Assembly: GCF_044466355.1 (NCBI RefSeq)
Contig: NZ_JBITMQ010000011.1
Coordinates: 248,001 to 312,000, forward strand
Direction of reading: 5' to 3'
DNA: 64,000 nucleotides
Source: Actinophytocola sp044466355
Lineage (GTDB): Bacteria > Actinomycetota > Actinomycetes > Mycobacteriales > Pseudonocardiaceae
The notes below the pieces were generated by a model that did no database searches, had not been told where the DNA came from, and was given only the letters and a program-made list of their open reading frames with translations. Positions 55,856 through 63,981 of this stretch are shown here, in pieces (the stretch's first letter is position 1; each line of letters starts with the position of its first letter). The translations under genes were made by a program, and so were the position numbers.

Positions 55856-56523
55856 CGGACCCGGCGGAGACCGCGCTCGTCCACGCCCGCGTGACCGGCG
55901 AGTGGCTGCGGGGCGACGTCGTCCAGGCGCTCGTGGTCGCGACCGAGCTGGACCGCGAGGTGTACCGGGTGCGCGGGCTCGACGAGGACGGGCACCCCGC
56001 CGGCCGGGTGGAGAAGGCGCTCGACGCGTTGTTCTCCGAGTCGGCGGGCGAGTACGTGGCGGTCCGCGGCGACCACCCGGCGTGCGCGGCGGTCGGGCTG
56101 TACCAGGCCCTGTCGACCGAGCACACGTGGTTGGTGGTCACGTCGCACCGGGTCGCCGTGCTGCGGTTGCGCGACCTGGCGAAGGGCACGGCGGCCGAGG
56201 ACGCGCTCGCCGCGGCGAAGGAGGAGAAGTCGTTCGGCGGTGTGCTGCGCGGGCTGGGGAAGATCGTGTCCGCGTCGGCCGCCGAGTTCGCCAGGAGCGT
56301 ACGCCGCCCACCGCTCTCCGAGCGGCCGGACGACGCCGTGCTGGAGTGCCCGTTCGAGCTGCCGAGGCCCGCGCTCGCGCGGGTGGAGAAGTGGAAACAG
56401 CCTCTGGTCCCGCAGTTCCGCGGCGGTCCGCGCTGGCTGCAGGTGCACTTCACCGACGGTTCGTGGGCGCGGGTGAAGACCGACGAGGCGGGCCAGACGG
56501 CGCTCACCGGCTCCGCTGAGTGA
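55852..56523 (+). CDS. Unknown protein coupled to the DUF2207 gene
   Basis: 223 residues from a GTG overlapping the upstream stop (GTGA). No membrane helix or signal. Recognisable features are a region similar in layout to PH-like or SHOCT-associated proteins (HTWLVVTSHRVAVLRLRDLA) and a C-terminal part WLQVHFTDGSWARVKTDEAG. I do not recognise a family. Coupling suggests it works with the DUF2207 membrane protein. Confidence 0.72.
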   Translation: MTDPAETALVHARVTGEWLRGDVVQALVVATELDREVYRVRGLDEDGHPAGRVEKALDALFSESAGEYVAVRGDHPACAAVGLYQALSTEHTWLVVTSHRVAVLRLRDLAKGTAAEDALAAAKEEKSFGGVLRGLGKIVSASAAEFARSVRRPPLSERPDDAVLECPFELPRPALARVEKWKQPLVPQFRGGPRWLQVHFTDGSWARVKTDEAGQTALTGSAE

Positions 56524-56578
56524 TCAACTCGGGACGGCTCGGACGCCGGGTGTCGGTGCTTGCACGTAGGCTGCGGGC

Positions 56579-57862
56579 ATGCCAGGAAATGAGCTGACCC
56601 GGTTCACGCTTCCCAACGGACTGCGCGTGGTGCTCGCCCCGGACCCGACCGCGCCGGTGGTGGGTGTCAGCGTGCACTACGACGTGGGTTTCCGCTCCGA
56701 GCCGGAGGGCCGCACAGGCTTCGCGCACCTGTTCGAGCACCTCATGTTCCAGGGCAGCGAGAGTTTGGAGAAGCTCGCCCACTTCCGGCACGTCCAGTCC
56801 TCCGGCGGCTCGTTCAACGGCTCCACCCACCCGGACTACACGGACTACTTCGAGGTGTTGCCGTCCGCCGGGCTCGAGCGGGCGCTGTTCCTCGAGGCCG
56901 ACCGCATGCGGGCGCCCAAGATCACCGAGGAGAACCTGCGCAACCAGGTCGACGTGGTCAAGGAAGAGATCCGCCTGAACGTGCTCAACCGGCCCTACGG
57001 CGGGTTCCCGTGGATCCTGCTGCCGCCGGTGCTGTACTCCACGTTCCCGAACGCCCACAACGGTTACGGCGACTTCACCGAGCTGGAGTCGGCGAACCTG
57101 GACGACTGCGCGCAGTTCTTCGACACCTACTACGCGCCCGCCAACGCGGTGCTCACGGTCGCCGGTGACCTCGAGATCGCGCGGGCCAGGGACCTGATCG
57201 AGAAGCACTTCGGCGACGTGCCCGCGCGCCCGGCACCGGACCGGCCGTCGTTCGGCGAGCCGCCGCCCGCGGGTCAGCTGGAGGCCGAGCACGTCGACCC
57301 GCACGCGCCGCTGCCCGCACTCGCCATCGGCTACCGCATGCCAGACCCGATCGCCGAGCTGGACGGCTACCTCGCCAACCTCGTGCTGGCCTCGGTGCTC
57401 GCGGAGGGCGACGGGTCCCGGCTGCAGCAGCGGCTGGTGCTGCGCGAGCCGCTGGTCACCGACATCAACGCGGCCTGCGGCCTGTTCGGCCCGTTCGAGG
57501 CACGCGACCCGGACACGTTCACCGTCACCGCGGTGCACTCGCCGGACGTCACGCAGGCCAGGGTGCTCGCCGCCGTCGACGAGGAGCTGGAGAAGCTCGC
57601 CACCACCGCGCCGTCCGACCAGGAGATGGCGAAGGTGACCGCCCGCTGGGTCGCGGGCCTGCACCGCGAGCACGACCGGCTGGTGTCGCGCACGCTGGCG
57701 CTCGGCTCGTTCGAGCTGCTCTACGGCGACCCCGAGCTCGTCTACCAGCTCACCGACCGGCTGTCGGCGGTCACACCGGACGCCGTGTCCTCGGCCGCCA
57801 AGGCGTTGCGCCCCGACTCGCGCGCGGTTCTCACCGTGTCGCCCGCAGGAGGAGAGAAGTGA
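56579..57862 (+). CDS. M16 family metallopeptidase, catalytic subunit
   Basis: 427 residues. The inverted zinc motif HLFEH is at 50-54 (TGFAHLFEHLMFQGS) with the downstream Glu in the NQVDVVKEEIRLN helix, as required for catalysis. The second half has the homologous inactive-like fold with YHREHDRLVSR-type helix regions. It belongs to the bacterial two-subunit M16 group related to mitochondrial processing peptidase. The following gene encodes the partner and overlaps its stop (GTGA). Confidence 0.92.
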   Translation: MPGNELTRFTLPNGLRVVLAPDPTAPVVGVSVHYDVGFRSEPEGRTGFAHLFEHLMFQGSESLEKLAHFRHVQSSGGSFNGSTHPDYTDYFEVLPSAGLERALFLEADRMRAPKITEENLRNQVDVVKEEIRLNVLNRPYGGFPWILLPPVLYSTFPNAHNGYGDFTELESANLDDCAQFFDTYYAPANAVLTVAGDLEIARARDLIEKHFGDVPARPAPDRPSFGEPPPAGQLEAEHVDPHAPLPALAIGYRMPDPIAELDGYLANLVLASVLAEGDGSRLQQRLVLREPLVTDINAACGLFGPFEARDPDTFTVTAVHSPDVTQARVLAAVDEELEKLATTAPSDQEMAKVTARWVAGLHREHDRLVSRTLALGSFELLYGDPELVYQLTDRLSAVTPDAVSSAAKALRPDSRAVLTVSPAGGEK

Positions 57863-59256
57863 CCAGTATCGATGCCGCCTCCGCGGGAGGACGTACGCCG
57901 GCGGGTTTCCGCACGGCTGCCGAGATCGGCCGCACCGAGCTGGGACCCCGGCCGCTGCCGGCGCTCGGCGAGCAGCGTTCCGCGGCCGGGCTGACGTCCG
58001 TCGACACCGTGCTGGACAACGGTTTGCGGGTCATCGCGGTGCACCAGCCGACCGTGCCGATGGCGGAGGTGCGGCTGCGGATCCCGTTCGCGGGCACCGA
58101 CCGGCGGCACGCGGCGATCGCCGAGGTGTTGTCGGCCACGATCCTCACCGGCACGCAGCGGCGCGACCGCGTCGCCATGGACACCGATCTCGCGCTCGTC
58201 GGCGGCGAGCTGGGCGCCGGGGTCGACCCGGAACGGCTCGCGATCGGCGGCAACGCGCTCGCGAGCGGGCTGGACACGTTGCTGGACGTGCTGGCCGACG
58301 CGCTGACCGGTGCCGCGTACCGCGACGAGGAGGTCGAGGGTGAGCGGGCCCGGCTGGTCGAGCGGATCGCCGTCGCGCGGTCGCAGCCCAGCGTGATCGC
58401 GCGGGAGGCGTTGCAGCGGCACCGCTACGGCGACCACCCGTTCACGCGGGAGACCCCGGAGGCGGCGGACGTCGAGACGGTCACCGCGGACGAGGTGCGC
58501 GCCATGCACCGCGCGTCGGTGCTGCCGCGCGGTTCCGTGCTGGTGTTCGTCGGTGACGTCGACCCGGACACGGTGATCGCGAAGATCGGTACGGCGCTTT
58601 CGGGCTGGTCGTCCGACCGCGGTGCCGTCGAGCTGCCGGCACTGCCGGACGTGGTGGGCGGCGACGTGCTGTTCGTGCCGCGGCCGGGTGCGGTGCAGTC
58701 GCAGCTGCGGCTGTCCGCCCAGGCAATCCCGCGCACCGATCCGCGCTACCCGGCGCTGCAGCTCGCGAACCTGGCCTACGGTGGGTTCTTCTCGTCGCGC
58801 CTGGTGGAGAACATCCGCGAGGACAAGGGCTACACCTACCACGCCCGGTCGTCGTTCGAGTTCACCGTGCGCGGCGCGACGCTGCTGATCGACGCGGACA
58901 CGGCGAGCGAGGTCACCGCACCCGCGCTGCTCGAGATGCGGTACGAGCTGGGCAGGCTCGGTGTGGTGCCGCCGAGTGCCGAGGAGGTCGAGACGGTCCG
59001 GCAGTACGCGATCGGCTCGCTGTTGATCTCGACCGCGTCGCAGACCGGTCTGGCGTCGCAGCTCGCCGCGCTGGCGCCGCTCGGGCTCGGCGTCGAGTGG
59101 CTGGTCGCGCACCCGGAGCGCCTGGCCCAGGTCACCGCGGAGCAGATCGCGGAGGCGGCGCGCGAGTTCTTCGCGCCGGCCAGGTTCACCGGTGTGGTCG
59201 TCGGTGACGCGGCACAGTTCGCCGCGCTGCGTTCCCTGGGTGGCGTAGTCGAGTGA
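57859..59256 (+). CDS. M16 family partner subunit without the zinc motif
   Basis: 465 residues starting GTG 57859 in overlap with the catalytic subunit. The corresponding N-terminal region (VRLRIPFAGTDRRHAAIAEV) lacks HxxEH, so the subunit is not catalytic. The C-terminal half keeps the family's RIP-type block (YGGFFSSRLVENIREDKGYT), which in M16 heterodimers supplies substrate-binding Arg and Tyr. The two subunits should form an active heterodimer. Confidence 0.9.
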   Translation: MTSIDAASAGGRTPAGFRTAAEIGRTELGPRPLPALGEQRSAAGLTSVDTVLDNGLRVIAVHQPTVPMAEVRLRIPFAGTDRRHAAIAEVLSATILTGTQRRDRVAMDTDLALVGGELGAGVDPERLAIGGNALASGLDTLLDVLADALTGAAYRDEEVEGERARLVERIAVARSQPSVIAREALQRHRYGDHPFTRETPEAADVETVTADEVRAMHRASVLPRGSVLVFVGDVDPDTVIAKIGTALSGWSSDRGAVELPALPDVVGGDVLFVPRPGAVQSQLRLSAQAIPRTDPRYPALQLANLAYGGFFSSRLVENIREDKGYTYHARSSFEFTVRGATLLIDADTASEVTAPALLEMRYELGRLGVVPPSAEEVETVRQYAIGSLLISTASQTGLASQLAALAPLGLGVEWLVAHPERLAQVTAEQIAEAAREFFAPARFTGVVVGDAAQFAALRSLGGVVE

Positions 59257-60212
59257 CCGTTCCGTTCCAGCTGGCGGAGGTGCCCCGGCTCTCGCGGTCC
59301 ACTGTGGACCGCAACGAGCCGGTGCGCACCGACCCGGAGCGCCTGGCGAAGCTGTGGGCCACCGGCCGGGTGATCGTCGTCGACCGCAAGGGCCGCACCC
59401 CGGTCCGTGCGGGCGCGACCGAACTGGCGCCCCGGCCGACCGTCGGTGCGTTGCCCGCGGACGCGATGCTGCTCGGCGAGGCGGACGGCGTCGGCTACTG
59501 GGCGATGCGGACCGACGAGGAACTGCAGGAGGGTGCGCCGTCGCCGGACTCGGCGTGGGGCGTGTGGACCGGCGCGTCGAAGGACGGCGAGGAGTGGCAC
59601 GACTTACGCACGACCGGCGCGCTGTTGTCCGACACGGCGGCCGGTCTGTTCACGACCGCGGTCGCGCTGCTGAGCTGGCACGCGAAGGCGAAGTTCTGCG
59701 CGAACTGCGGCACCGCGGTGGAGCGGCGGAACGCGGGCTGGGCCACGCACTGCCCGAACTGCGGCCGTGAGGAGTACCCGCGCACGGATCCGGCGGTGAT
59801 CTGCCTGGTGCACGACGGGGTGGGCGTCAACGGTTCGCACGTGCTGCTGGCGCGGCAGCCGATCTGGCCGCCGGGCCGGTTCTCGGTGCTCGCCGGGTTC
59901 GTGGAGGCAGGCGAGTCCCTGGAGGCGTGCGTCGCGCGGGAGATCGAGGAGGAGGTCGGCGTCGACGTGTCGGACATCCGGTACCTGGGCAGCCAGCCGT
60001 GGCCGTTCCCGCGTTCGATCATGGTCGGCTTCGCGGCGGTCGCCGACGGCACGGTCCCGCTGTTTCCGGCGGACGGCGAGATCGAGTCGGCGCAGTGGGT
60101 GTCGCGGGCGACCGTGCGCGAGGCGCTGACGACGGAGCTGCCGGACCTGAAGCTGCCCGGCCCGACGTCGATCGCCTACCAGATGATCAGAGGCTGGGCC
60201 CAGGCCAGCTAG
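59253..60212 (+). CDS. nudC: NAD(H) pyrophosphatase / NAD-RNA decapping Nudix enzyme NudC
   Basis: 319 residues; the GTG overlaps the M16 partner stop (GTGA). The zinc ribbon uses Cys 149, 152, 167 and 170 (FCANCGTAVE ... THCPNCGREE). The Nudix box GFVEAGESLEACVAREIEEE is complete and the NudC-specific SQPWPFPRSIM follows at about 249. Enzymes of this group hydrolyse NAD(H) and remove NAD caps from RNA 5' ends. Homologue of Rv3199c. Coupling to the M16 genes is unusual. Confidence 0.94.
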   Translation: MTVPFQLAEVPRLSRSTVDRNEPVRTDPERLAKLWATGRVIVVDRKGRTPVRAGATELAPRPTVGALPADAMLLGEADGVGYWAMRTDEELQEGAPSPDSAWGVWTGASKDGEEWHDLRTTGALLSDTAAGLFTTAVALLSWHAKAKFCANCGTAVERRNAGWATHCPNCGREEYPRTDPAVICLVHDGVGVNGSHVLLARQPIWPPGRFSVLAGFVEAGESLEACVAREIEEEVGVDVSDIRYLGSQPWPFPRSIMVGFAAVADGTVPLFPADGEIESAQWVSRATVREALTTELPDLKLPGPTSIAYQMIRGWAQAS

Positions 60213-60631
60213 AACCAGAGGATGAACCCGGCGTCGGTGATGATCACGACGTAGAAGGCGAACACCCGCAGGGGCAGCGGCAGGTCGTCGGGCAGGTCGG
60301 TCCGCGCGCCGAACACCGACAGGGTGAAGGTGCCGGCGACCTGCCCGTCCCGGTACAGCTCCCACCTGCGCCCGAACCGGCCAGCCCGCCGCAGGTACAG
60401 CTCGTGCGGGGTGGCGGACACGAGCACCTCGCCGCGTCCGGTCCGGTACGCGAAGGCGGCGGTCCCGGTCGGCCCTTCGAGCCAGAACCGGCCCCTGTCC
60501 TCGTGGGTGAGCCCGTAGCCGACGCCGTCGATCTCGCACGGTGTCCGGGAGAAGGTCGTGAACGAGGTGACTGGGCGGCCGTCTTCGGAGATCAGGTAGG
60601 TGACCCCGCCCTGCCGTTCCATGACGAGCAC
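60209..60631 (-). CDS. Small LURP/tubby-like protein, paralogue 2
   Basis: 140 residues. Beta-rich with repeated short strands (VTYLISEDGRPVTSFTTFSR, GRFWLEGPTGTAAFAYRTGR) and a C-terminal hydrophobic helix (PLRVFAFYVVIITDAGFILW). It shares layout and the LxVFAFYxVxL ending with the adjacent gene at 60635. The fold resembles LURP-one/tubby-like membrane-linked proteins, but this is a guess from pattern. It overlaps the nudC end by 4 bases. Confidence 0.68.
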   Translation of the reverse strand: MLVMERQGGVTYLISEDGRPVTSFTTFSRTPCEIDGVGYGLTHEDRGRFWLEGPTGTAAFAYRTGRGEVLVSATPHELYLRRAGRFGRRWELYRDGQVAGTFTLSVFGARTDLPDDLPLPLRVFAFYVVIITDAGFILWF

Positions 60632-60634
60632 GGT

Positions 60635-61096
60635 CTACCCCGCCGCTGCCGCGTTGGCGGCACGCTCGAACTGCAGCAGGACGATGTAGAAGGCGAACAC
60701 CCCGAGCGGCACCGGCACGTCCGCGGGCACCTCGGCGGCGAAGGCGCGGCCGAACATCCCTTCGTGGGCGACGGTGCCGCGTGCCGAGCCGCGCTGGTGG
60801 ATCTCCCATCGCGACCGCCACAGCGAGGGCCGGACCAGTTTCATGTGCGCGTCCATGCCCTTGACCGTCCACTCGCGACCGGTGGCGCGGTCGGCCGTGG
60901 CGAGCCCGCGGTCCGGGCCGTGCAGCACGAACCGCCGCCGGGTGTCCCGCTCGACGCGGTACTCGACGCCGTCCACCGTGAACGTGCACCCTTCACGGCG
61001 TGCGCCGTCGATGGTGGTGACGGCGACGTCGTCCGAGGTGATCTCGTACGCGCGGCGGAAGAATCCCCGCCTGCGGGCTCGCAACATGCCCGACAT
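60635..61096 (-). CDS. Small LURP/tubby-like protein, paralogue 1
   Basis: 153 residues from ATG 61096. Similar in layout to its neighbour: a basic start (LRARRRGFFRRAYEI), strands around CTFTVDGVEYRVERDTRRRF and GLATADRATGREWTVKGMDA, then PLGVFAFYIVLLQFERAANA as a C-terminal helix. The two genes are separated by 3 bases and are evidently an old tandem duplication. Function unknown. Confidence 0.68.
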   Translation of the reverse strand: MSGMLRARRRGFFRRAYEITSDDVAVTTIDGARREGCTFTVDGVEYRVERDTRRRFVLHGPDRGLATADRATGREWTVKGMDAHMKLVRPSLWRSRWEIHQRGSARGTVAHEGMFGRAFAAEVPADVPVPLGVFAFYIVLLQFERAANAAAAG

Positions 61097-61152
61097 TGAA
61101 CCAGTGGGCGCTGCGCTACGGTGTCGTTCGCACGGGACAGGGGTGAATCGGT

Positions 61153-62094
61153 GTGGTCGGTGTTGCGCGCGCGGTGGGGCTTCTGCTGGGGGTGGCCGCG
61201 GACGGGGCGTTCGGCGACCCGCGCAGACGGCACCCGGTGGCGGGGTTCGGCAAGATCGCGGAACGGGTCGAGAAGACGCTCTACCGCGACGACAGGCTCG
61301 CGGGTGTCGCACACGCGGCCGTGCTGAGCGGCGGGGTCGTGGCGCTCGGCGTCGCGGCCGAGCGGGTGGGCAGGCGCAGCCCGGTACTGCGGGCACTCAC
61401 CACGGCGGCGGCCACGTGGGTGGTGCTCGGCGGGCGCTCCCTGGCCGTGCAGGGCGCGGCGATCGGCCGTGAGCTGGACGCGGGCGACCTGGCCGCGGCC
61501 CGGGACCGGCTCCCGCACCTGTGCGGCCGCGACCCGAGCACGCTGGACGCGGAAGGTCTCGCCCGAGCGGCGGTCGAGTCGGTGGCGGAGAACACGTCGG
61601 ACGCGGTGGTGGCGCCGCTGTTCTGGGGCGCGCTGGGTGGCGTGCCCGCCCTGCTGGGCTACCGCGCGGTCAACACCCTGGACGCGATGGTCGGTTACCG
61701 CTCGCCGAGGTACCGCAAGTTCGGCTGGGCGTCGGCGCGGCTGGACGACGTGCTGAACCTGGCCCCGGCCCGCCTGGCGGCGGCGCTGACGGTCGCGGGC
61801 GCCCCGGTGGTCGGCGGTTCGTGGCGGGGCGCGTGGCAGGCGTGGAACCGCGACGCGGCCGCGCACCCGAGCCCGAACGCGGGGCCCGTGGAGGCGGCGT
61901 TCGCGGGTGCGCTGGAGGTCCGCCTCGGCGGCCGGACGGTGTACCGCCACGGCGTGGAGGAACGGCCCATCCTGGGCGAAGGCCGCACCCCGGACTCGGG
62001 TCACGTCACCCGCGCGGTCGAACTGTCCCGGGTGGTGGGCGGCCTGACAGCGGCCATCGCGACGCTGATAGCCCTGATCCGCGGCCGCCGCTGA
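61153..62094 (+). CDS. cobD: Cobalamin biosynthesis protein CobD/CbiB
   Basis: 313 residues from GTG 61153. Integral membrane protein that attaches aminopropanol (or its phosphate) to cobyric acid to form cobinamide. Conserved stretches are LLGVAADGAFGDPRRRHPVA, GFGKIAERVEKTLY, VESVAENTSDAVVAPLFWGA, NTLDAMVGYRSPRYRKFGWA, SARLDDVLNLAPARLAAALT and PSPNAGPVEAAFAGAL. It is next to surf1 and ptpA as in M. tuberculosis (Rv2234-Rv2236c). No other cob genes are in the window. Confidence 0.95.
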   Translation: MVGVARAVGLLLGVAADGAFGDPRRRHPVAGFGKIAERVEKTLYRDDRLAGVAHAAVLSGGVVALGVAAERVGRRSPVLRALTTAAATWVVLGGRSLAVQGAAIGRELDAGDLAAARDRLPHLCGRDPSTLDAEGLARAAVESVAENTSDAVVAPLFWGALGGVPALLGYRAVNTLDAMVGYRSPRYRKFGWASARLDDVLNLAPARLAAALTVAGAPVVGGSWRGAWQAWNRDAAAHPSPNAGPVEAAFAGALEVRLGGRTVYRHGVEERPILGEGRTPDSGHVTRAVELSRVVGGLTAAIATLIALIRGRR

Positions 62095-62095
62095 G

Positions 62096-62250
62096 TTGTC
62101 CACAGGTCACCGAGTTGTCCACAGTTCCGCGGCGCGCCCCGAAATTGTCGGTACCCACCGGTAGACTGGCATGGCGGGTGGCCCCCGGGATCGGGTGGGG
62201 GTTGAGGTTACGTACTGGGGGCGGGCCTTTCGCGGTTTTCGCTGGTCGGC
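62096..62250 (+). repeat. Family B repeat, copy 3
   Basis: TTGTCCACA boxes at 62096-62104 and 62115-62123, 19 bases apart, starting 1 base after the cobD stop. They are followed by GGTAGACTGGCATGGCGGGT, GGCCCCCGGGATCGGGTGGG, GTTGAGGTTACGTACTGGG and TTTTCGCTGGTC, nearly identical to copy 1. It lies between the convergent cobD and surf1 genes. Confidence 0.85.
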
Positions 62251-62292
62251 GGGCCTTTGGTGCTGTGGTGTTGATGTGTCGAGCCGCGCACC

Positions 62293-63126
62293 TCAGTTGA
62301 GCGTGGCGCGTTCGCGGGCCTCTTCCTCCGCGATCTGCTGCGCCACCGACACGCGGCGAGGGCGGTCCGCCTTCGGGGCAGCCAGCACGCCGCCCGGCTT
62401 GATCTCGCGCCACGTGAAGTACAGCCACGCCAGCAGCGCCATCGTGCCGAAGGCGATCCACTGGAGCGCGTACGACAGGAACGGGCCCGCGTCGAGGTCC
62501 GGCAGCGGCAGCGCGCCCAGCACGCCTGGGGCGCCCTCTTCGACCTGCAGGTAGCCGGGCCGGATGTCCAGACCGGTGGCCCGCGCCACGACACCCGAAC
62601 CCACCGCGTACACCTGCGGCCGCCCGGCCTCGGACTCCGCGCGCCGGTCTCGCGGATCGCGTTCGTCGGCGCGCACCCGGGCGGTCACGGTGACCGTGCC
62701 GGACGGCGGCGCCGCGTAGTCGGGCAGGGTGACCGACTTGCTGCCCTGTACCGGGCGCACGTAGCCGCGGTCGACCAGCACGATCGAGCCGTCGGTCAGG
62801 CGGAACGGGGTGAGCACCTCGAACGCGGGCTGGCCCAGCACCGTGCGGAGCCGGGCGACGACCTCCTCGTCCGCCAGGTACTCGCCGGTGACCCGGACCG
62901 TGCGCCACTCGGTTGTCGCGTCGGGGCGCTGACCTGCGGGAATCAGGGTGTTCAGGTCGGCCGGGGTGGCGTTCGCGGCGTTGGTGACGGCGTCGTTGGT
63001 CGTGGACCGTTCCTCGTGGCGGGCGAACTGCCACGGAGCGAGCAGCGTGAAGCAGACGCCGGCGAAGATGAGCACCAGCGCCGTCAGTGCCAACCATCCC
63101 GGGCGAAGCAGCAACCGCAACCGCAC
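62293..63126 (-). CDS. SURF1 family cytochrome oxidase assembly protein
   Basis: 277 residues. Two membrane helices, one N-terminal (GWLALTALVLIFAGVCFTLL) and one near the C-terminus (SYALQWIAFGTMALLAWLYF), flank the external SURF1 domain (RTVRVTGEYLADEEVVARLR, GQPAFEVLTPFRLTDGSIVL, VDRGYVRP). A basic cytosolic tail follows. SURF1 proteins help insert haem into cytochrome aa3 oxidase. Corresponds to Rv2235 by neighbourhood. Confidence 0.92.
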   Translation of the reverse strand: MRLRLLLRPGWLALTALVLIFAGVCFTLLAPWQFARHEERSTTNDAVTNAANATPADLNTLIPAGQRPDATTEWRTVRVTGEYLADEEVVARLRTVLGQPAFEVLTPFRLTDGSIVLVDRGYVRPVQGSKSVTLPDYAAPPSGTVTVTARVRADERDPRDRRAESEAGRPQVYAVGSGVVARATGLDIRPGYLQVEEGAPGVLGALPLPDLDAGPFLSYALQWIAFGTMALLAWLYFTWREIKPGGVLAAPKADRPRRVSVAQQIAEEEARERATLN

Positions 63127-63135
63127 ACACCCATG

Positions 63136-63981
63136 CTAGAGACCGGCCAGTGCCGCCCTGGCCGCCGCCACCGCCTGGGTCCCGTACCCGCCACCGAACA
63201 GCACGGTGTGCACCAGCAGCGGGAACAGCTGGTGCAGCGGGATCCGGGCCCGCCACCCGTCCGCGAGCGGGTCGGCCTCGTCGTACGCGGCGACGATCCG
63301 GTCCAGGTGGGGGCACCCGAACAGGTGCAGCATGGCGAGGTCGGTCTCGCGGTGGCCGCCGTGCGCCGCCGGGTCGATCAGCCACACGTGGCCGTCGGCA
63401 CCCCACAGGACGTTGCCGCTCCACAGGTCGCCGTGCAGGCGGGCGGGTGGCTCGGCGGGGCCGGCCAGCTCGCCGACCCGTTCGCACACCGCCTCCACGG
63501 GACCGGGGTCGGGGAGCACGCCCTGGTCGACGGCGTCGCGCAGGTACGGCTGGACGCGGTGCGCCACGTACCACTCGGGCCAGCTCGGGCCCGGCACGTT
63601 CGGCATGGGCGCGAGGCCGATCCACGCGTCGCCGGGGCCGCCGGGTGGGGCCACGCCGAAGGCGGACGCGCCGGTGCGGTGCTGTGCGGCCAGCTCGCGG
63701 CCGAATGTCTCGGCTCCGGACCCGGTGGCCGAGCCGATCGTGACGGCCTCGATGACCAGCCATCGCTCGTCGTGGGCGAGCACCTGTGGGCACCGGACTC
63801 CGCCTGCGGCGAGCCACCGCAGGCCGGCGGCCTCGGCCGCCGCGCCGCGTGGGCGGTCGTGCCGCTTCGCGACCACCTCGGTGCCGTCGGCGAGACGGAG
63901 CCGGTACGCGCCGCCCAGCGGCATCGTCGCGGTGACCGGCTGACCGAGCAGCGCGCTCAGTCGAGGTTCGCGCGGATCCAC
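63136..63981 (-). CDS. Fructosamine kinase-like (aminoglycoside phosphotransferase fold)
   Basis: 281 residues. Kinase features: Gly-rich start LGGAYRLRLADGTEVVAKRH with Lys, catalytic LHGDLWSGNVLWGADG, and metal-binding HVWLIDPAAHGGHRETDLAM; MLHLFG and LFPLLVHTVLFGGGYG near the end are typical of the fructosamine/ketosamine-3-kinase family. It may repair glycated proteins or phosphorylate another small metabolite. GTG 63981 overlaps the 3' end of the preceding ptpA-like gene by 25 bases, so translation is probably coupled. Confidence 0.88.
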   Translation of the reverse strand: MDPREPRLSALLGQPVTATMPLGGAYRLRLADGTEVVAKRHDRPRGAAAEAAGLRWLAAGGVRCPQVLAHDERWLVIEAVTIGSATGSGAETFGRELAAQHRTGASAFGVAPPGGPGDAWIGLAPMPNVPGPSWPEWYVAHRVQPYLRDAVDQGVLPDPGPVEAVCERVGELAGPAEPPARLHGDLWSGNVLWGADGHVWLIDPAAHGGHRETDLAMLHLFGCPHLDRIVAAYDEADPLADGWRARIPLHQLFPLLVHTVLFGGGYGTQAVAAARAALAGL

